64,000 bases of DNA, from contig CAJULY010000005.1 of the NCBI GenBank assembly GCA_910587185.1, positions 62,001 through 126,000 on the forward strand. The letters run 5' to 3'. The position numbers and the translations under genes are program-made. Under the pieces are notes generated by a model, which saw nothing but the letters and a program-made list of their open reading frames with translations, made no database searches and was not told where the DNA came from. Position 1 is the stretch's first letter, and each line of letters begins with the position of its first letter. This DNA comes from an uncultured Muribaculaceae bacterium (GTDB lineage Bacteria > Bacteroidota > Bacteroidia > Bacteroidales > Muribaculaceae). Of this stretch, positions 1 to 8,979 are shown piece by piece.

Positions 1-2745
1 ACCCTTTCGGATATGGAGAAGAGTTATGCCGACGACTATCTGCAGACCACTCTTTTCATGCATCCCGCGGAGGCCTACGCCGACCCTCGCGCCCCCAAGC
101 CGTCGGGCGATTTCACCCGGTCGATCGAAAAGGCCCAGAAAGCGATCCAGCTGCGCTCCATAAAGAAGAGACCTCGCAGAAAGAGCAACAAATCGTCGGC
201 TGAGAACCGCCGGTGGCAAGGGCGCAGCGAATACAATCCCTTTCTCCATAACGCATGGCTGATGCTTGGGCGAAGCCAGTATATGGGAGGCGATTTTATG
301 GGGGCATCATCGACATTCGCCTATATCGCAAAAAATTTCCGCTGGTTGCCCGAGACCGTCGTCGAGGCCGATCTCTGGCGTGCGAGATGCTTTCTCGCGA
401 TGGGATGGTTATTCGAAGCCGAAACCATTCTTGGTTCTGTCAGAAAAAAAGATCTGACAGATTCGGTTCTTGAAAATCTTTATGATTTCGATATGGCTGA
501 TTTCTATGTCAGGTCAAAAAAATATGAGGAAGCCATCCCTTATCTGAGAAAGGCGACGCGCACGGCCGCTTCCACTCAGAAACCGCGGCTGATGTTTCTG
601 CTGGGGCAGCTCCTGCAGCTGACAGGAAAAAACGAAGAGTCCTACGATGTCTTCGGCCGCATTGCCGGCATGGGGGAGTCGTCACACAGAACGCGTTTCA
701 ATGCGCGCATAAAGCAAAGCGAGGTGTTCGGCGGCAATGATATTTCCCGCGAAGTAAAGTCTCTCAGGTCGCTTGCCGGGTATGGCGCTAACCGCGATTA
801 TCTCGACCAGATATATTATGCCGTGGGAAATCTGTATATGTCGCGGAAAGACACTGTGCAGGCTTTGGAAAATTACATTAAGGCTGTCGGAGAGTCGAAG
901 CGCGACGGAGTCGAGGCTGCCCTTGCATCCCTGGCCATGGGAAAAATCTATTATGCGCAAAGAAAGTATGACAAGGCGCACCCCCGTTACACCTATGCCG
1001 TCACCCGCCTCCCGGAAAGTCACAGAGACTACGCGGCGATCAAGGCGACATCCGACATTCTTGACGAGCTGGCCGTCTATGCCCGTAATGTAAATCTTCA
1101 GGATTCGCTGCTGCGTCTCGCAGACCTGACGCCTGAAAAAAGAGAAGCGGAGATAGCGAGGATGATTTCGGAACTCGAAAAACGGGAGAGAGCAGAAGAG
1201 GAGGCGCGCCGCCGGGAGGAATATCTGGCGCGGCAGGAGGCTGTGGGAACCAATCTCGATCTGTCGGGGACGCCGGCCCCTGCATCGTTTACGCTGAACA
1301 CCGACAAGTCGTGGTATTTCTATAATGAAGCCACCCGAAACGCAGGACGCGTCGAATTTCAGAAACGCTGGGGCAACCGCAAGCTGGAGGATGACTGGCG
1401 CCGCCGTAACAAGGCTGTATTCAGTCAGTTCGAGGATATTGCCGAGGAAGAGGACCCGGAAGAGGACCAGTCTGATGAAAACACTGAATCACCTGAGGCG
1501 ATAAACCGCGCCTCCGACCCTCACTTTCCCGAATACTATCTGCGGCAGATTCCTATGACTCCTGCGGAACGGGCCAATGCTCTCGATATAATTCAGGACG
1601 GAATGTATAATCAGGGAATCGTGCTGAAAGACAAGCTTAACGATTTCGACGGAGCGAGAACGGCTTTCAGCGGACTGCTCGAGCGTTTCCCGGACAATGT
1701 CTATCGGCTGGATGCATACTACAATATGTATCTCATGGGTTTGCTTTCCGGGCGACGGGATGAGGAACGTCTTTACAGGAAGCTCATCCTGGAGGATTTT
1801 CCGGAGTCGAAATATGCAGTCGCGCTGGCAGACCCTTCATATATGGATAAATTGCGCCGTATGCCGCATGTCGAGGACAGTCTTTATCAGAAAGCGTTTG
1901 ACGCCTACTTCGCCAATGACAACAATCTCGTGCGCCGACTCTGTTCAGAGGCGCGCCGCGATTATCCCATGAGCCGGCTAATGCCGAAATTCATGTTCCT
2001 GGAGGCTTTGAGCTATGTCCCTGACAACGATACGGAAAAATTCTCCTCATTGCTTCGGGAACTTGCCGCCCGTTATCCGGAGGCTGATGTGGCGCCGCTG
2101 GCCTCTTCCTATCTGCGGCTGCTTGCAGAAGGGCGTCGGTTGAATTCGGGTGGCGACAATGTCAGAGGCATCGTGAGGACTACGCGGTTGCTGGCGGATT
2201 CTACCGCGGTCACAACCGGTCAGCCGGCCCGATTCGGCCTGCGACCCGATACTTCCCACGTGGTTCTGCTCGTATATGAGATCGCGGATGTGGCTCCGAA
2301 ACAGATGCTTTTCGACGTGGCCCGACATAATTTCATGACTTATTCGGTTCGCGATTTCGACATAGGGCAGCTGCAGTTTGGCGGACTGGGGATAATCATG
2401 GTTTCCGGTTTCAGAGACAGGCGCGAGGCCGAGGATTATCAGGAACGCATAGAGAATTCTGGTGTGATCCGTCTTCCCGAGGAAGTAATGACCGTGGTTA
2501 TCTCTCAACCTGATTTCGATCTGTTGCAGAACGAGGGACGAACGCTTGACGAGTATTTCAACGCTGTGGGCGACAGTAGGCTGGAGCGGGTAAAGAAGGC
2601 TATGCCAGATGATGAAATGATTGATGAGGCGATCCCTCCGGCCGGACCGTCAGAGCAGGACGTGCCTGACGAGCTTGAACCTGTGCGGCAAACGGCTCCC
2701 GGAATTCCTGTCGGAAGCGAGGGCGATGACCCGTTGTTGGATTAG
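1..2745 (+). CDS. SprE/PorW-like TPR protein (5' end outside window)
   Basis: The reading frame is open from base 1, so the ATG at 13 is probably internal and the true start lies upstream. At least 910 residues are visible. They are built of helical tetratricopeptide-like repeats (about residues 60-370 and 520-700), a charged coiled stretch (about 385-415) and an acidic low-complexity insert near 485-500. The C-terminal 150 residues form a compact domain. Large TPR lipoproteins of this layout are known in Bacteroidetes as SprE/PorW, which link the type IX secretion trans-envelope machinery to its outer-membrane part. The next gene, three bases away, is porX, which supports a T9SS role. The lipobox cannot be checked because the N-terminus is missing. 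The family assignment is an inference from architecture and neighbour. Confidence 0.6.
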   Translation, partial: TLSDMEKSYADDYLQTTLFMHPAEAYADPRAPKPSGDFTRSIEKAQKAIQLRSIKKRPRRKSNKSSAENRRWQGRSEYNPFLHNAWLMLGRSQYMGGDFMGASSTFAYIAKNFRWLPETVVEADLWRARCFLAMGWLFEAETILGSVRKKDLTDSVLENLYDFDMADFYVRSKKYEEAIPYLRKATRTAASTQKPRLMFLLGQLLQLTGKNEESYDVFGRIAGMGESSHRTRFNARIKQSEVFGGNDISREVKSLRSLAGYGANRDYLDQIYYAVGNLYMSRKDTVQALENYIKAVGESKRDGVEAALASLAMGKIYYAQRKYDKAHPRYTYAVTRLPESHRDYAAIKATSDILDELAVYARNVNLQDSLLRLADLTPEKREAEIARMISELEKRERAEEEARRREEYLARQEAVGTNLDLSGTPAPASFTLNTDKSWYFYNEATRNAGRVEFQKRWGNRKLEDDWRRRNKAVFSQFEDIAEEEDPEEDQSDENTESPEAINRASDPHFPEYYLRQIPMTPAERANALDIIQDGMYNQGIVLKDKLNDFDGARTAFSGLLERFPDNVYRLDAYYNMYLMGLLSGRRDEERLYRKLILEDFPESKYAVALADPSYMDKLRRMPHVEDSLYQKAFDAYFANDNNLVRRLCSEARRDYPMSRLMPKFMFLEALSYVPDNDTEKFSSLLRELAARYPEADVAPLASSYLRLLAEGRRLNSGGDNVRGIVRTTRLLADSTAVTTGQPARFGLRPDTSHVVLLVYEIADVAPKQMLFDVARHNFMTYSVRDFDIGQLQFGGLGIIMVSGFRDRREAEDYQERIENSGVIRLPEEVMTVVISQPDFDLLQNEGRTLDEYFNAVGDSRLERVKKAMPDDEMIDEAIPPAGPSEQDVPDELEPVRQTAPGIPVGSEGDDPLLD

Positions 2746-2748
2746 AAA

Positions 2749-4314
2749 ATGACTGTTATGGCAAACGATTACAAAATACTTTGGGCTGATGACGAAATAG
2801 ATCTGCTGAAGCCTCATATCCTTTTCCTCAAGGCCAAGGGATATGATGTGGAGACGGCCAACAACGGCGCGGACGCCCTTGAGGCGGTGGAGATGCGACA
2901 TTTCGACATGGTTATTCTCGATGAAAACATGCCCGGGTTGACCGGCCTTGAAACTTTGCAGAGGATTAAAATGATTTCTCCCTCTCTTCCGGTGGTCATG
3001 ATTACCAAAAGCGAGGAGGAGAACATAATGGATATGGCGGTCGGAAGCAAGATTGCCGATTATCTCATAAAGCCTGTCAACCCCAATCAGATTCTTCTTT
3101 CGATAAAGAAGATCCTGCATTCGTCAAAACTTGTGTCGGAGGGCTCGACAACGACCTACCGTAGAAATTTCGCTTCCATAGGTGACGCCATTGACCGGGC
3201 GTCAACCATTGCCGACTGGATGGAACTTTACAGGACTCTTGTCCACTGGGAGATGCAGCTTGAAAACGCCGACACGGCCATGGCGCAGATTCTCGAACAG
3301 CAGAAAAGAGAGGCTGATGTCGCATTCGGCAAGTTTGTGAAACGTAACTATTCCAGGTGGATTGGAGGTGATGACGCGTCCGGCCCGCTGATGAGTCCCC
3401 GCCTTGTCAGAGAAAAACTGTTGCCGTTACTTGATGGAGGAGAAAAGGTGTTCCTTCTGATTATCGACAATTTCCGTCTTGACCAGTGGCGTGCGATAAG
3501 TCCGCTTCTCGCTGAAGATTTCATTGTGGATGACGATTCGCTCTATTGCTCTATTTTGCCGACGGCAACTCAATATGCCCGAAACGCCATTTTTTCCGGC
3601 CTCATGCCATCGGAGATAAAGAGGCGCTATCCCGATCTGTGGGTAGAGGAGGAGAGCGAGGAAAGCAAGAATCCCAACGAGGCCGCATTGCTGCAGTTGC
3701 AGTTCGAGCGTTTGAGACGTCGCTATCGGTTCTCCTACAATAAAATCAACGACTCGGCCTCGGCCGAAGACTTTCTGCGTGATTTCTCCTCATTGGGTGG
3801 CAATGACCTGAACGTGGTTGTCCTTAATTTCATCGACATGCTTTCACATGCCCGCACTGAATCGAAAATGATCCGGGAACTTGCGGCCAACAACGCTGCC
3901 TATCGCTCCCTGACAGAATCTTGGTTCCGCCATTCGAAAGCTCTCGACATCTTCCGCGCCGTCGCTTCGAAAGGATGTAAAGTAGTGCTTACGAGCGATC
4001 ACGGCACAGTCCGGGTCGCTAATCCTGTGAAAGTCACGGGCGACCGCAACACAAACACCAATCTCCGCTACAAAACCGGCCGCAATCTAAAATATGATCC
4101 TTCGGAAGTCTTCCGCATGGCCAGACCCGATGAATTCGGACTTTCGGCGTCGGGCATTATGACGGAATATATTTTTGCCGCGGGCGACGATTTTTTTGTC
4201 TATCCAAACAATAGCAATCATTATTCACGTTATTATGACGGAACATTCCAGCATGGCGGCATATCGCTCGAAGAAATGCTTGTGCCCGTCATAACGCTTG
4301 ATCCCCGAAAATAA
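2749..4314 (+). CDS. porX: PorX, response regulator with PglZ phosphodiesterase domain
   Basis: This 521-residue protein has an N-terminal receiver domain (about 7-125) with acidic pair D14/D15, phospho-acceptor D58, Thr86 and Lys108. A helical linker follows, then a PglZ/alkaline-phosphatase-fold domain (about 230-520). Metal-binding and catalytic signatures are visible: IIDNFRLDQW, PTATQYARN with the candidate nucleophile Thr272 or Thr274, TSDHGT, and QHGG near the C-terminus. In Porphyromonas PorX works with PorY and SigP to control type IX secretion, and the PglZ domain hydrolyses small nucleotides; that is family knowledge. The gene starts three bases after the TPR gene and is followed 25 bases later by tsaE. 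A second ATG at 2758 is a possible start. Confidence 0.9.
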   Translation: MTVMANDYKILWADDEIDLLKPHILFLKAKGYDVETANNGADALEAVEMRHFDMVILDENMPGLTGLETLQRIKMISPSLPVVMITKSEEENIMDMAVGSKIADYLIKPVNPNQILLSIKKILHSSKLVSEGSTTTYRRNFASIGDAIDRASTIADWMELYRTLVHWEMQLENADTAMAQILEQQKREADVAFGKFVKRNYSRWIGGDDASGPLMSPRLVREKLLPLLDGGEKVFLLIIDNFRLDQWRAISPLLAEDFIVDDDSLYCSILPTATQYARNAIFSGLMPSEIKRRYPDLWVEEESEESKNPNEAALLQLQFERLRRRYRFSYNKINDSASAEDFLRDFSSLGGNDLNVVVLNFIDMLSHARTESKMIRELAANNAAYRSLTESWFRHSKALDIFRAVASKGCKVVLTSDHGTVRVANPVKVTGDRNTNTNLRYKTGRNLKYDPSEVFRMARPDEFGLSASGIMTEYIFAAGDDFFVYPNNSNHYSRYYDGTFQHGGISLEEMLVPVITLDPRK

Positions 4315-4339
4315 ATCAACAAATTAAAAAACAAGTTAT

Positions 4340-4783
4340 ATGTCACGACACATTATTGAAATTCCCGATCTGGAGGCGCTCCCCGAAGCCGCAGAGAAAT
4401 TTATCGGACTGATGGGCGACCACACTGTCTTTGCCTTCAACGGCGAGATGGGTGCAGGAAAAACTACTTTCATCTCCGCACTGTCGCGGGCATTAGGCGT
4501 CACCGAAGATGTCGCTTCCTCCCCGTCGTTCGCCATTGTCAACGAATACCGTTCGGACACCACGGCGGAGCTCATCTATCATTTCGATCTTTATCGGCTG
4601 AAAAATCTGGAGGAAGCACTCGAAATCGGCATAGAGGATTACTTTGACTCGGGCGCCCTCTGCCTGATCGAATGGCCTGACCGCGCGGCTGATGTACTCC
4701 CGCTTGACACGGTAAATGTCACCGTTGAGGCCGATTCGGCAGGCGGACGCCGTCTTGTGGTGGACATTCCTGACGAGGAATGA
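4340..4783 (+). CDS. tsaE: TsaE, tRNA threonylcarbamoyladenosine ATPase subunit
   Basis: A 147-residue P-loop protein with Walker A GEMGAGKTT near residue 35, the downstream SSPSF motif, the FDLYRL motif and the late IEWP motif typical of TsaE. TsaE is the ATPase that drives the TsaB-TsaD complex making t6A37 on ANN-decoding tRNAs in the cytoplasm. Length matches the family. It is the last gene of the short cluster with porX and ends before the promoter of a tRNA-Lys, itself a substrate class of the t6A pathway; the proximity may be chance. Confidence 0.95.
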   Translation: MSRHIIEIPDLEALPEAAEKFIGLMGDHTVFAFNGEMGAGKTTFISALSRALGVTEDVASSPSFAIVNEYRSDTTAELIYHFDLYRLKNLEEALEIGIEDYFDSGALCLIEWPDRAADVLPLDTVNVTVEADSAGGRRLVVDIPDEE

Positions 4784-4845
4784 TCCGCTTGTAATTGCCG
4801 TTTTTTTCGTCGCTTTTCAGATTTGGCGAAAAAATCTGCATGAAA

Positions 4846-4879
4846 TTGTTGGCTGTTTGAAAAAAAGAATGTAACTTTG
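4846..4879 (+). promoter_or_regulatory. Promoter for tRNA-Lys
   Basis: TAACTTTG at 4872-4879 matches the Bacteroidetes -7 element TAnnTTTG. A TTG-rich -33 region (TTGTTGG, 4846-4852) lies 19 bases upstream. The tRNA begins at 4933. Confidence 0.6.
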
Positions 4880-4932
4880 CAGCGCAAAAGAGAGAAAGAT
4901 TATATTCTTTACAAGGTGCCAACATTAAAAAT

Positions 4933-5005
4933 GACTCCGTAGCTCAGTTGGTAGAGCAAGTGACTCTTAATCACTGGGTCGAGAGTTCGAGCCTCTCCGG
5001 GGTCA
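4933..5005 (+). tRNA. tRNA-Lys (anticodon CTT)
   Basis: A complete 73-nt cloverleaf: acceptor stem GACTCCG with CGGGGTC (one T-G pair), D arm GCTC/GAGC, anticodon stem AGTGA/TCACT around loop CTCTTAA, and T arm GAGAG/CTCTC with loop TTCGAGC. The anticodon CTT reads AAG. Discriminator is A; CCA is not encoded. The 3' end is immediately followed by accessory DNA, consistent with use as an integration target. Confidence 0.95.
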
Positions 5006-5080
5006 CAAAGTAAATAAGCCAAATTGCTAACCTACAGCAGTTTGGCTTGTTTCTTTTCTCGAAATTGTCTGCAAAATCAT
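4994..5080. repeat. Left copy of island-flanking direct repeat (att-like)
   Basis: An 87-nt stretch comprising the tRNA-Lys 3' end, its terminator and downstream sequence recurs in the same orientation and at the same length at 12495-12581, about three quarters identical. Shared blocks include TCTCCGGGGT, TAAGCCAAATTGCTAA, ACAGCAGTTTGGCTT and TGTCTGCAAAA. Repeats like this flank elements integrated at tRNA genes. The divergence means an old event or a duplicated tRNA tail. Confidence 0.5.
5016..5048 (+). terminator. Intrinsic terminator after tRNA-Lys
   Basis: AAGCCAAATTGCT pairs with AGCAGTTTGGCTT over 13 bp (one G-T pair) around a 7-nt loop, followed by TGTTTCTTTTC. Confidence 0.75.
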
Positions 5081-5149
5081 ATCATCACCTCACGTTATTC
5101 CGAAAGAACACAATTTATTCTCGCTTTTACGAACTTTCATATCCATAGA

Positions 5150-5181
5150 TTTGTTTTGCAACTAAAATTTAGTTACTTTTG
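5150..5181 (+). promoter_or_regulatory. hicAB promoter with embedded palindromic operator
   Basis: TTTG (5150-5153), 20 bases, then TACTTTTG (5174-5181) fit the Bacteroidetes promoter. Between the elements lies the palindrome AACTAAAATTTAGTT (5160-5174), ending on the first base of the -7 element. HicB antitoxins with a C-terminal DNA-binding domain autorepress, so this is the likely HicB or HicAB operator (inference). HicA starts at 5199. Confidence 0.55.
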
Positions 5182-5198
5182 TGTCCATATAAAACCGC

Positions 5199-5453
5199 AT
5201 GGGAACAAAAGAAAAACTGATAGCCCGTTTCTCGGTACTCCCCAATGGTTTCACATGGGAGGAAATGAGGCGTCTGCTTGTTGCTTTGGGATACGTTCCG
5301 GGCAACAAAGGTAAGACATCCGGCTCTCGCGTAATTTTCAAAGGTGAGGGAATGAAGCCGATAATGCTTCACAAACCGCATCCGGGAAATATCATCAAAG
5401 GGTACGTTATGAAACAGGTTTATGATTATCTAAAAAACGAAGGACTGATATGA
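5199..5453 (+). CDS. hicA: HicA-family mRNA interferase toxin
   Basis: An 84-residue protein of the HicA/YcfA double-stranded-RNA-binding fold. It shows the N-terminal helix with TWEEMRRLLVALGY, the central GSRVIF strand, and the catalytic-histidine segment LHKPHPG followed by the usual C-terminal helix. HicA cleaves mRNA when free of HicB. The stop overlaps the hicB start by 4 bp (ATGA), indicating translational coupling and the common toxin-first order. It is the first gene of the accessory island after tRNA-Lys. Confidence 0.9.
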   Translation: MGTKEKLIARFSVLPNGFTWEEMRRLLVALGYVPGNKGKTSGSRVIFKGEGMKPIMLHKPHPGNIIKGYVMKQVYDYLKNEGLI

Positions 5454-5788
5454 ATACATTGAAATATAAGGATTTTATCGGCTCAGTTGCATTCAGCGAA
5501 GCCGACGGCGTATTCTTCGGTAAAATCGAAGGCATTGACGGTCTTGTGAATTTTGAGGGCGAAAGCGTTGCCGAACTCACCAACGCCTTTCATGATGCCG
5601 TTGACGATTACCTTGCCTATTGTGCAGAGGAAGGTATCGAACCCCACAAAAGTTATTCCGGATCGCTTAACGTACGCCTTACTCCCGAAATACACACCCG
5701 CGTGGCATATCTCGCCAAACAAGCCGGAGTTTCAATCAATTCTTTCATTCGTACTGCCGTTGAAAAGCAGATTGCCGCCATGCTCTGA
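5450..5788 (+). CDS. hicB: HicB-family antitoxin
   Basis: A 112-residue protein. The N-terminal part has the HicB degenerate RNase-H-like fold (YKDFIGSVAFSEADGVFFGK, then the FEGESVAEL segment). The C-terminal 45 residues look like a ribbon-helix-helix DNA-binding domain (LNVRLTPEIHTRVAYLAKQA). HicB neutralises HicA and usually represses the operon. It overlaps hicA by 4 bp. No frame damage is seen, so the module is probably functional. Confidence 0.9.
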   Translation: MNTLKYKDFIGSVAFSEADGVFFGKIEGIDGLVNFEGESVAELTNAFHDAVDDYLAYCAEEGIEPHKSYSGSLNVRLTPEIHTRVAYLAKQAGVSINSFIRTAVEKQIAAML

Positions 5789-5825
5789 CGGTCGGCTTAT
5801 GTTATTTACAGGATTCTGCCTCCTA

Positions 5826-6734
5826 TTATTTTATTTGATGTCTCTTTAAGAACTTTGACGGTGCCATACCTTCGATTCTATTGAATAGCCGGGTGAGGTG
5901 TGTCGGATATCCGAAGCCAAGAGTATAGGCTGTTTCTGCAATGGAGTGTCCCTCCATCAGCATACTTTTAGCCCGATTGACAATGTATTTACCTATAAAT
6001 CTTATTGCTGACTCCCCGGTTTCCTGACGGATTAAGTCACCGAGATAGTTCGGGACTATACAAAGTCTTTCGGCACACTCCCTGACTGTGGGCCGTCCCA
6101 AAGTAAGCTGCTCCGAATTTGTGTAATAGTCATTCAAGATTTCTTCAAACCTGCTGACGATATGACTTGATTTGCTCGCCGGAAGATTGAAATGGCGATT
6201 GAAAAACAACTGACAATAGGATAGTATCAACTCTATGAGCTTTCTTATGACAACTTCTGCATTAGAGCCGGAGATTTCTTCCTTGAGCATGGAAAGCAGA
6301 CATACGAACTTCTCTCTGTCATTCCCGTTCATAGGCAGAGCCTCGTTGACATGATAATGAAAGAACTCATATTTCAGTAAAGTCTTTTCAAAGTCCGTAC
6401 CGTGGAAAAAGGACGGGTGAAACAACAAAGCCCACCCTTTGCGTCTGAATGTCGTGCCGTCATCGCTTGAGCCTCCTATCTGCGAAGGAGCCACGCAAAC
6501 CAGACTTCCACAATGATAATCATATCCGCCACTGCCGTAACCGAGTGATTCGTCAGTGTCGTCAAGCAGGAATAATCCATACACTCCCCATAGTGTACGG
6601 GAGTGTCTTATCTGTCCAATCTCGTCGTAATGCACCACACTGACTGATGGATTGACTGTGGGAACACCGATGTATCGGTTATAATCCCCGACACATCTTA
6701 CTTTCAAATCATATCGCCTGTTGTCCTCTTTCAT
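5826..6734 (-). CDS. AraC-family transcriptional regulator
   Basis: The C-terminal hundred residues carry the two AraC helix-turn-helix motifs (VRECAERLCIVPNYLGDLIR and SIAETAYTLGFGYPTHLTRLF). The N-terminal part is a cupin-like sensor with a HYH-type segment. In-frame ATGs also exist at 6776 and 6764; 6734 is preferred because the related regulator at 17607 is about 300 residues long and aligns from there. It is transcribed away from the flavin reductase-ABM and AKR genes at 6950-8876 and probably controls them. The effector is unknown. Confidence 0.85.
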   Translation of the reverse strand: MKEDNRRYDLKVRCVGDYNRYIGVPTVNPSVSVVHYDEIGQIRHSRTLWGVYGLFLLDDTDESLGYGSGGYDYHCGSLVCVAPSQIGGSSDDGTTFRRKGWALLFHPSFFHGTDFEKTLLKYEFFHYHVNEALPMNGNDREKFVCLLSMLKEEISGSNAEVVIRKLIELILSYCQLFFNRHFNLPASKSSHIVSRFEEILNDYYTNSEQLTLGRPTVRECAERLCIVPNYLGDLIRQETGESAIRFIGKYIVNRAKSMLMEGHSIAETAYTLGFGYPTHLTRLFNRIEGMAPSKFLKRHQIK

Positions 6735-6949
6735 GTGAACTGTATGTACCGCAAATTTAATCATTATTTTCGACAATCAGTAAAATTGGCAATTATTTCG
6801 GTAATTGCCGACGGTCGGAGCGATTATCCCTCTGTAATTTTGCATCAAAAAATGGACAGATGAAAAAGTATGTTACATGCCAGACAAAGTGTTAGCATAA
6901 CAAAGAATATGTCCGCGCATCACTAATTAAATGATTATAGTCAGAGTTC

Positions 6950-7945
6950 ATGAAATACAGAGTAATGATGATCATTGCCGTAATTCTTTCATCGGTAACG
7001 GCAATCCATACATACGCGCAAAAGAGCCATAATACAATAGACAATATGGAAAAGAAATGCATAGGCAATCAAATTGCACTTTATCCGAAACCTATGACGG
7101 TTATCGGAACGGAAGTAGATGGCAAGGTCAACTGGCTTGTCGTGGGACCTACCGGCATTATAGGCCACGACCGGATTTTCGTTAGCATGAGCAAGAGCCA
7201 TTATAGCAACCAAGGCATACAAGAGTCAAAAAAGTTATCAATCAACCTCGTGAGCCGGCAAATGCTTCCGAAAGCCAACTATGTGGGTAGCGTAAGCGGT
7301 TCGTCTGTCGATAAATCGGAGGTTTTTGAATATCATTGGGGTGAGAACGGCACTCCTTTAATAGATGTGTCTCCGTTGAGCATGGAGTGTGATGTGGTGG
7401 ATATATACGAGACCGAAGGCTTCGACAATTTTATATGCTCCGTAACCCACACCTATGCTTCTCCGGATGTGCTTGACGGCGAAGGAAAACTTGACTATAC
7501 GCGGCTTAAGCCGGTATTGTTTGAATTTCCGACTTACTCCTATCTCGCGACAGGTGAGATAATCGGGAAATGTATGAAACTGGACAGCACGCGGGGAATG
7601 TGTGCGAAAGATCCAATGGGTGCTGACGGTTTTGTCCGGCTGTCTAAAATAGAGGTTTTCCCGCAATTCCTGGAGGAGTATATGAAATACGCAACCGAAG
7701 TGGGCGAAGTGTCACTCCGTACAGAGCCGGGGGTATTGACCATGTATGCGGTCGGAGAAAAAGATAATCCATGCAAAATCACCATTCTTGAAACCTATGC
7801 AAGCAAGGCTGCTTACGATGCGCATATCGCTTCGGAGCATTTTCAAAAATACAAACAGGGAACGCTGCACATGGTCAAGTCGCTGGTCTTGTCAGACCAG
7901 ATGCCACTCAACCCGGCAAATCGGATTGAGAACTACATTCAGTAA
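6950..7945 (+). CDS. Exported flavin reductase-like / ABM monooxygenase-like fusion
   Basis: This 331-residue protein begins with a signal peptide (about 1-23, ending TYAQ). Residues about 40-210 look like a flavin reductase-type FMN-binding split barrel (LVVGPTGIIGHDR, ESKKLSINLVS, FICSVTHTYA). Residues about 225-320 resemble a dimeric alpha-beta-barrel antibiotic-biosynthesis-monooxygenase (ABM) domain (VRLSKIEVFPQFLEEYMKYA, ILETYASKAAYDAHIAS HF-type segment). A TAATTTTG -7 element lies at 6835-6842. The next gene, an exported aldo/keto reductase, follows after 16 bases. The pair may reduce or oxidise small quinone or aldehyde compounds in the envelope (inference). A flavin reductase with a signal peptide is unusual. 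Confidence 0.65.
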   Translation: MKYRVMMIIAVILSSVTAIHTYAQKSHNTIDNMEKKCIGNQIALYPKPMTVIGTEVDGKVNWLVVGPTGIIGHDRIFVSMSKSHYSNQGIQESKKLSINLVSRQMLPKANYVGSVSGSSVDKSEVFEYHWGENGTPLIDVSPLSMECDVVDIYETEGFDNFICSVTHTYASPDVLDGEGKLDYTRLKPVLFEFPTYSYLATGEIIGKCMKLDSTRGMCAKDPMGADGFVRLSKIEVFPQFLEEYMKYATEVGEVSLRTEPGVLTMYAVGEKDNPCKITILETYASKAAYDAHIASEHFQKYKQGTLHMVKSLVLSDQMPLNPANRIENYIQ

Positions 7946-7961
7946 CATCAAGAGACAGACG

Positions 7962-8876
7962 ATGAGCCAAATAATAAAAACGATGCTTGCCATAGCCTTC
8001 ATATTAGGCATGGCAGGTCAACCAAAAGCACAGAATATGAGCAAAGTACCCACAATCAGACTGAACAACGGCACCGAGATGCCTCAACTCGGTGTCGGGA
8101 CATTCCTTGTTACCGGAAAAGACGCCCCAGGTAAAATCTTCTATGCCCTCCGTCATGGCTATCGCCTTATCGACACCGCACAGGCATACGGTAACGAAAA
8201 AGAGGTCGGAGAAGGAATCAAGACAAGCGGAGTGGAAAGAGACAGCATCTTCGTCACCTCAAAAATTTCGCCCGACGCTATGCGTGGCGGCGCAGAGGCA
8301 GTCCGCGAGTCGATAGAAAGAAGTCTTGCAGACCTCGGCACAGGATACATCGACCTGATGCTCATCCACTGGCCCGTCGCCGGTAAAATCAGGGAAATAT
8401 GGCAGATTATGGAGGAATTTGTGGATAGCGGTAAAATCCGTTCCATCGGATTAAGCAATTTCAATCCGAGCCATATCGACGAGGTTCTTTCTTTCGCCCG
8501 CATACGCCCTGTTCTTAATCAGATAGAGATTCACCCGTACATGACGCAGTTCAATGTGTCGGGATATAACTTCCGAAACGGCATACAGACCGAGGCATGG
8601 GGCCCGCTTGGACAGGGAGTAACAGGTGAACTTGAAGACCCTGCAATATTGGAGATTGCAAAAAGACATAACAAATCGGCGGCACAGGTCATTCTCCGAT
8701 GGCATATGCAACGGGGACTGATTACCATGCCACGTTGCGACAACCCCGAATACGTCAGTGAGAACGCAGACATATTCGATTTCGAGTTATCGCCTGCAGA
8801 AATGGAGATAATAAGCGGACTGAACAGAAACCAGCGCACCAACGAGAAAAACGATCCGGATAAATTCCCGTGGTAA
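7962..8876 (+). CDS. Aldo/keto reductase with signal peptide
   Basis: Translation from ATG 7962 gives 304 residues. An earlier in-frame start would overlap the preceding gene by 200 bases and add a non-homologous head. The first 24 residues form a signal peptide (ending PKAQ). The catalytic tetrad of the AKR barrel is visible: D71 and Y76 in IDTAQAYGNE, K101 in VTSKI and H136 in LIHWP. The NADP-binding C-terminal signature is present (QVILRWHMQRGL, then the late SENADIFDFEL helix). It reduces aldehydes or ketones; the substrate is not evident. It is the second gene after the flavin reductase-ABM fusion. Confidence 0.85.
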   Translation: MSQIIKTMLAIAFILGMAGQPKAQNMSKVPTIRLNNGTEMPQLGVGTFLVTGKDAPGKIFYALRHGYRLIDTAQAYGNEKEVGEGIKTSGVERDSIFVTSKISPDAMRGGAEAVRESIERSLADLGTGYIDLMLIHWPVAGKIREIWQIMEEFVDSGKIRSIGLSNFNPSHIDEVLSFARIRPVLNQIEIHPYMTQFNVSGYNFRNGIQTEAWGPLGQGVTGELEDPAILEIAKRHNKSAAQVILRWHMQRGLITMPRCDNPEYVSENADIFDFELSPAEMEIISGLNRNQRTNEKNDPDKFPW

Positions 8877-8931
8877 TCAAACTCTATGTCTGTTCGCAAT
8901 ACGCGATTTGAATTTACAGAACTCTCATAAT

Positions 8932-8957
8932 AAGAGGCAGGAACAAACCTGCCTCTT
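8932..8957 (+). terminator. Intrinsic terminator after AKR gene
   Basis: AAGAGGCAGG and CCTGCCTCTT form a perfect 10-bp stem around a 6-nt loop (ACAAAC region), ending in TTTG. Confidence 0.75.
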
Positions 8958-8979
8958 TGTATATCATAAAATAATCATT

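Noticed and set aside
7746..7961. Upstream extension of the AKR gene
   Set aside because: It overlaps the flavin reductase-ABM gene by about 200 bases and would bury the signal peptide.
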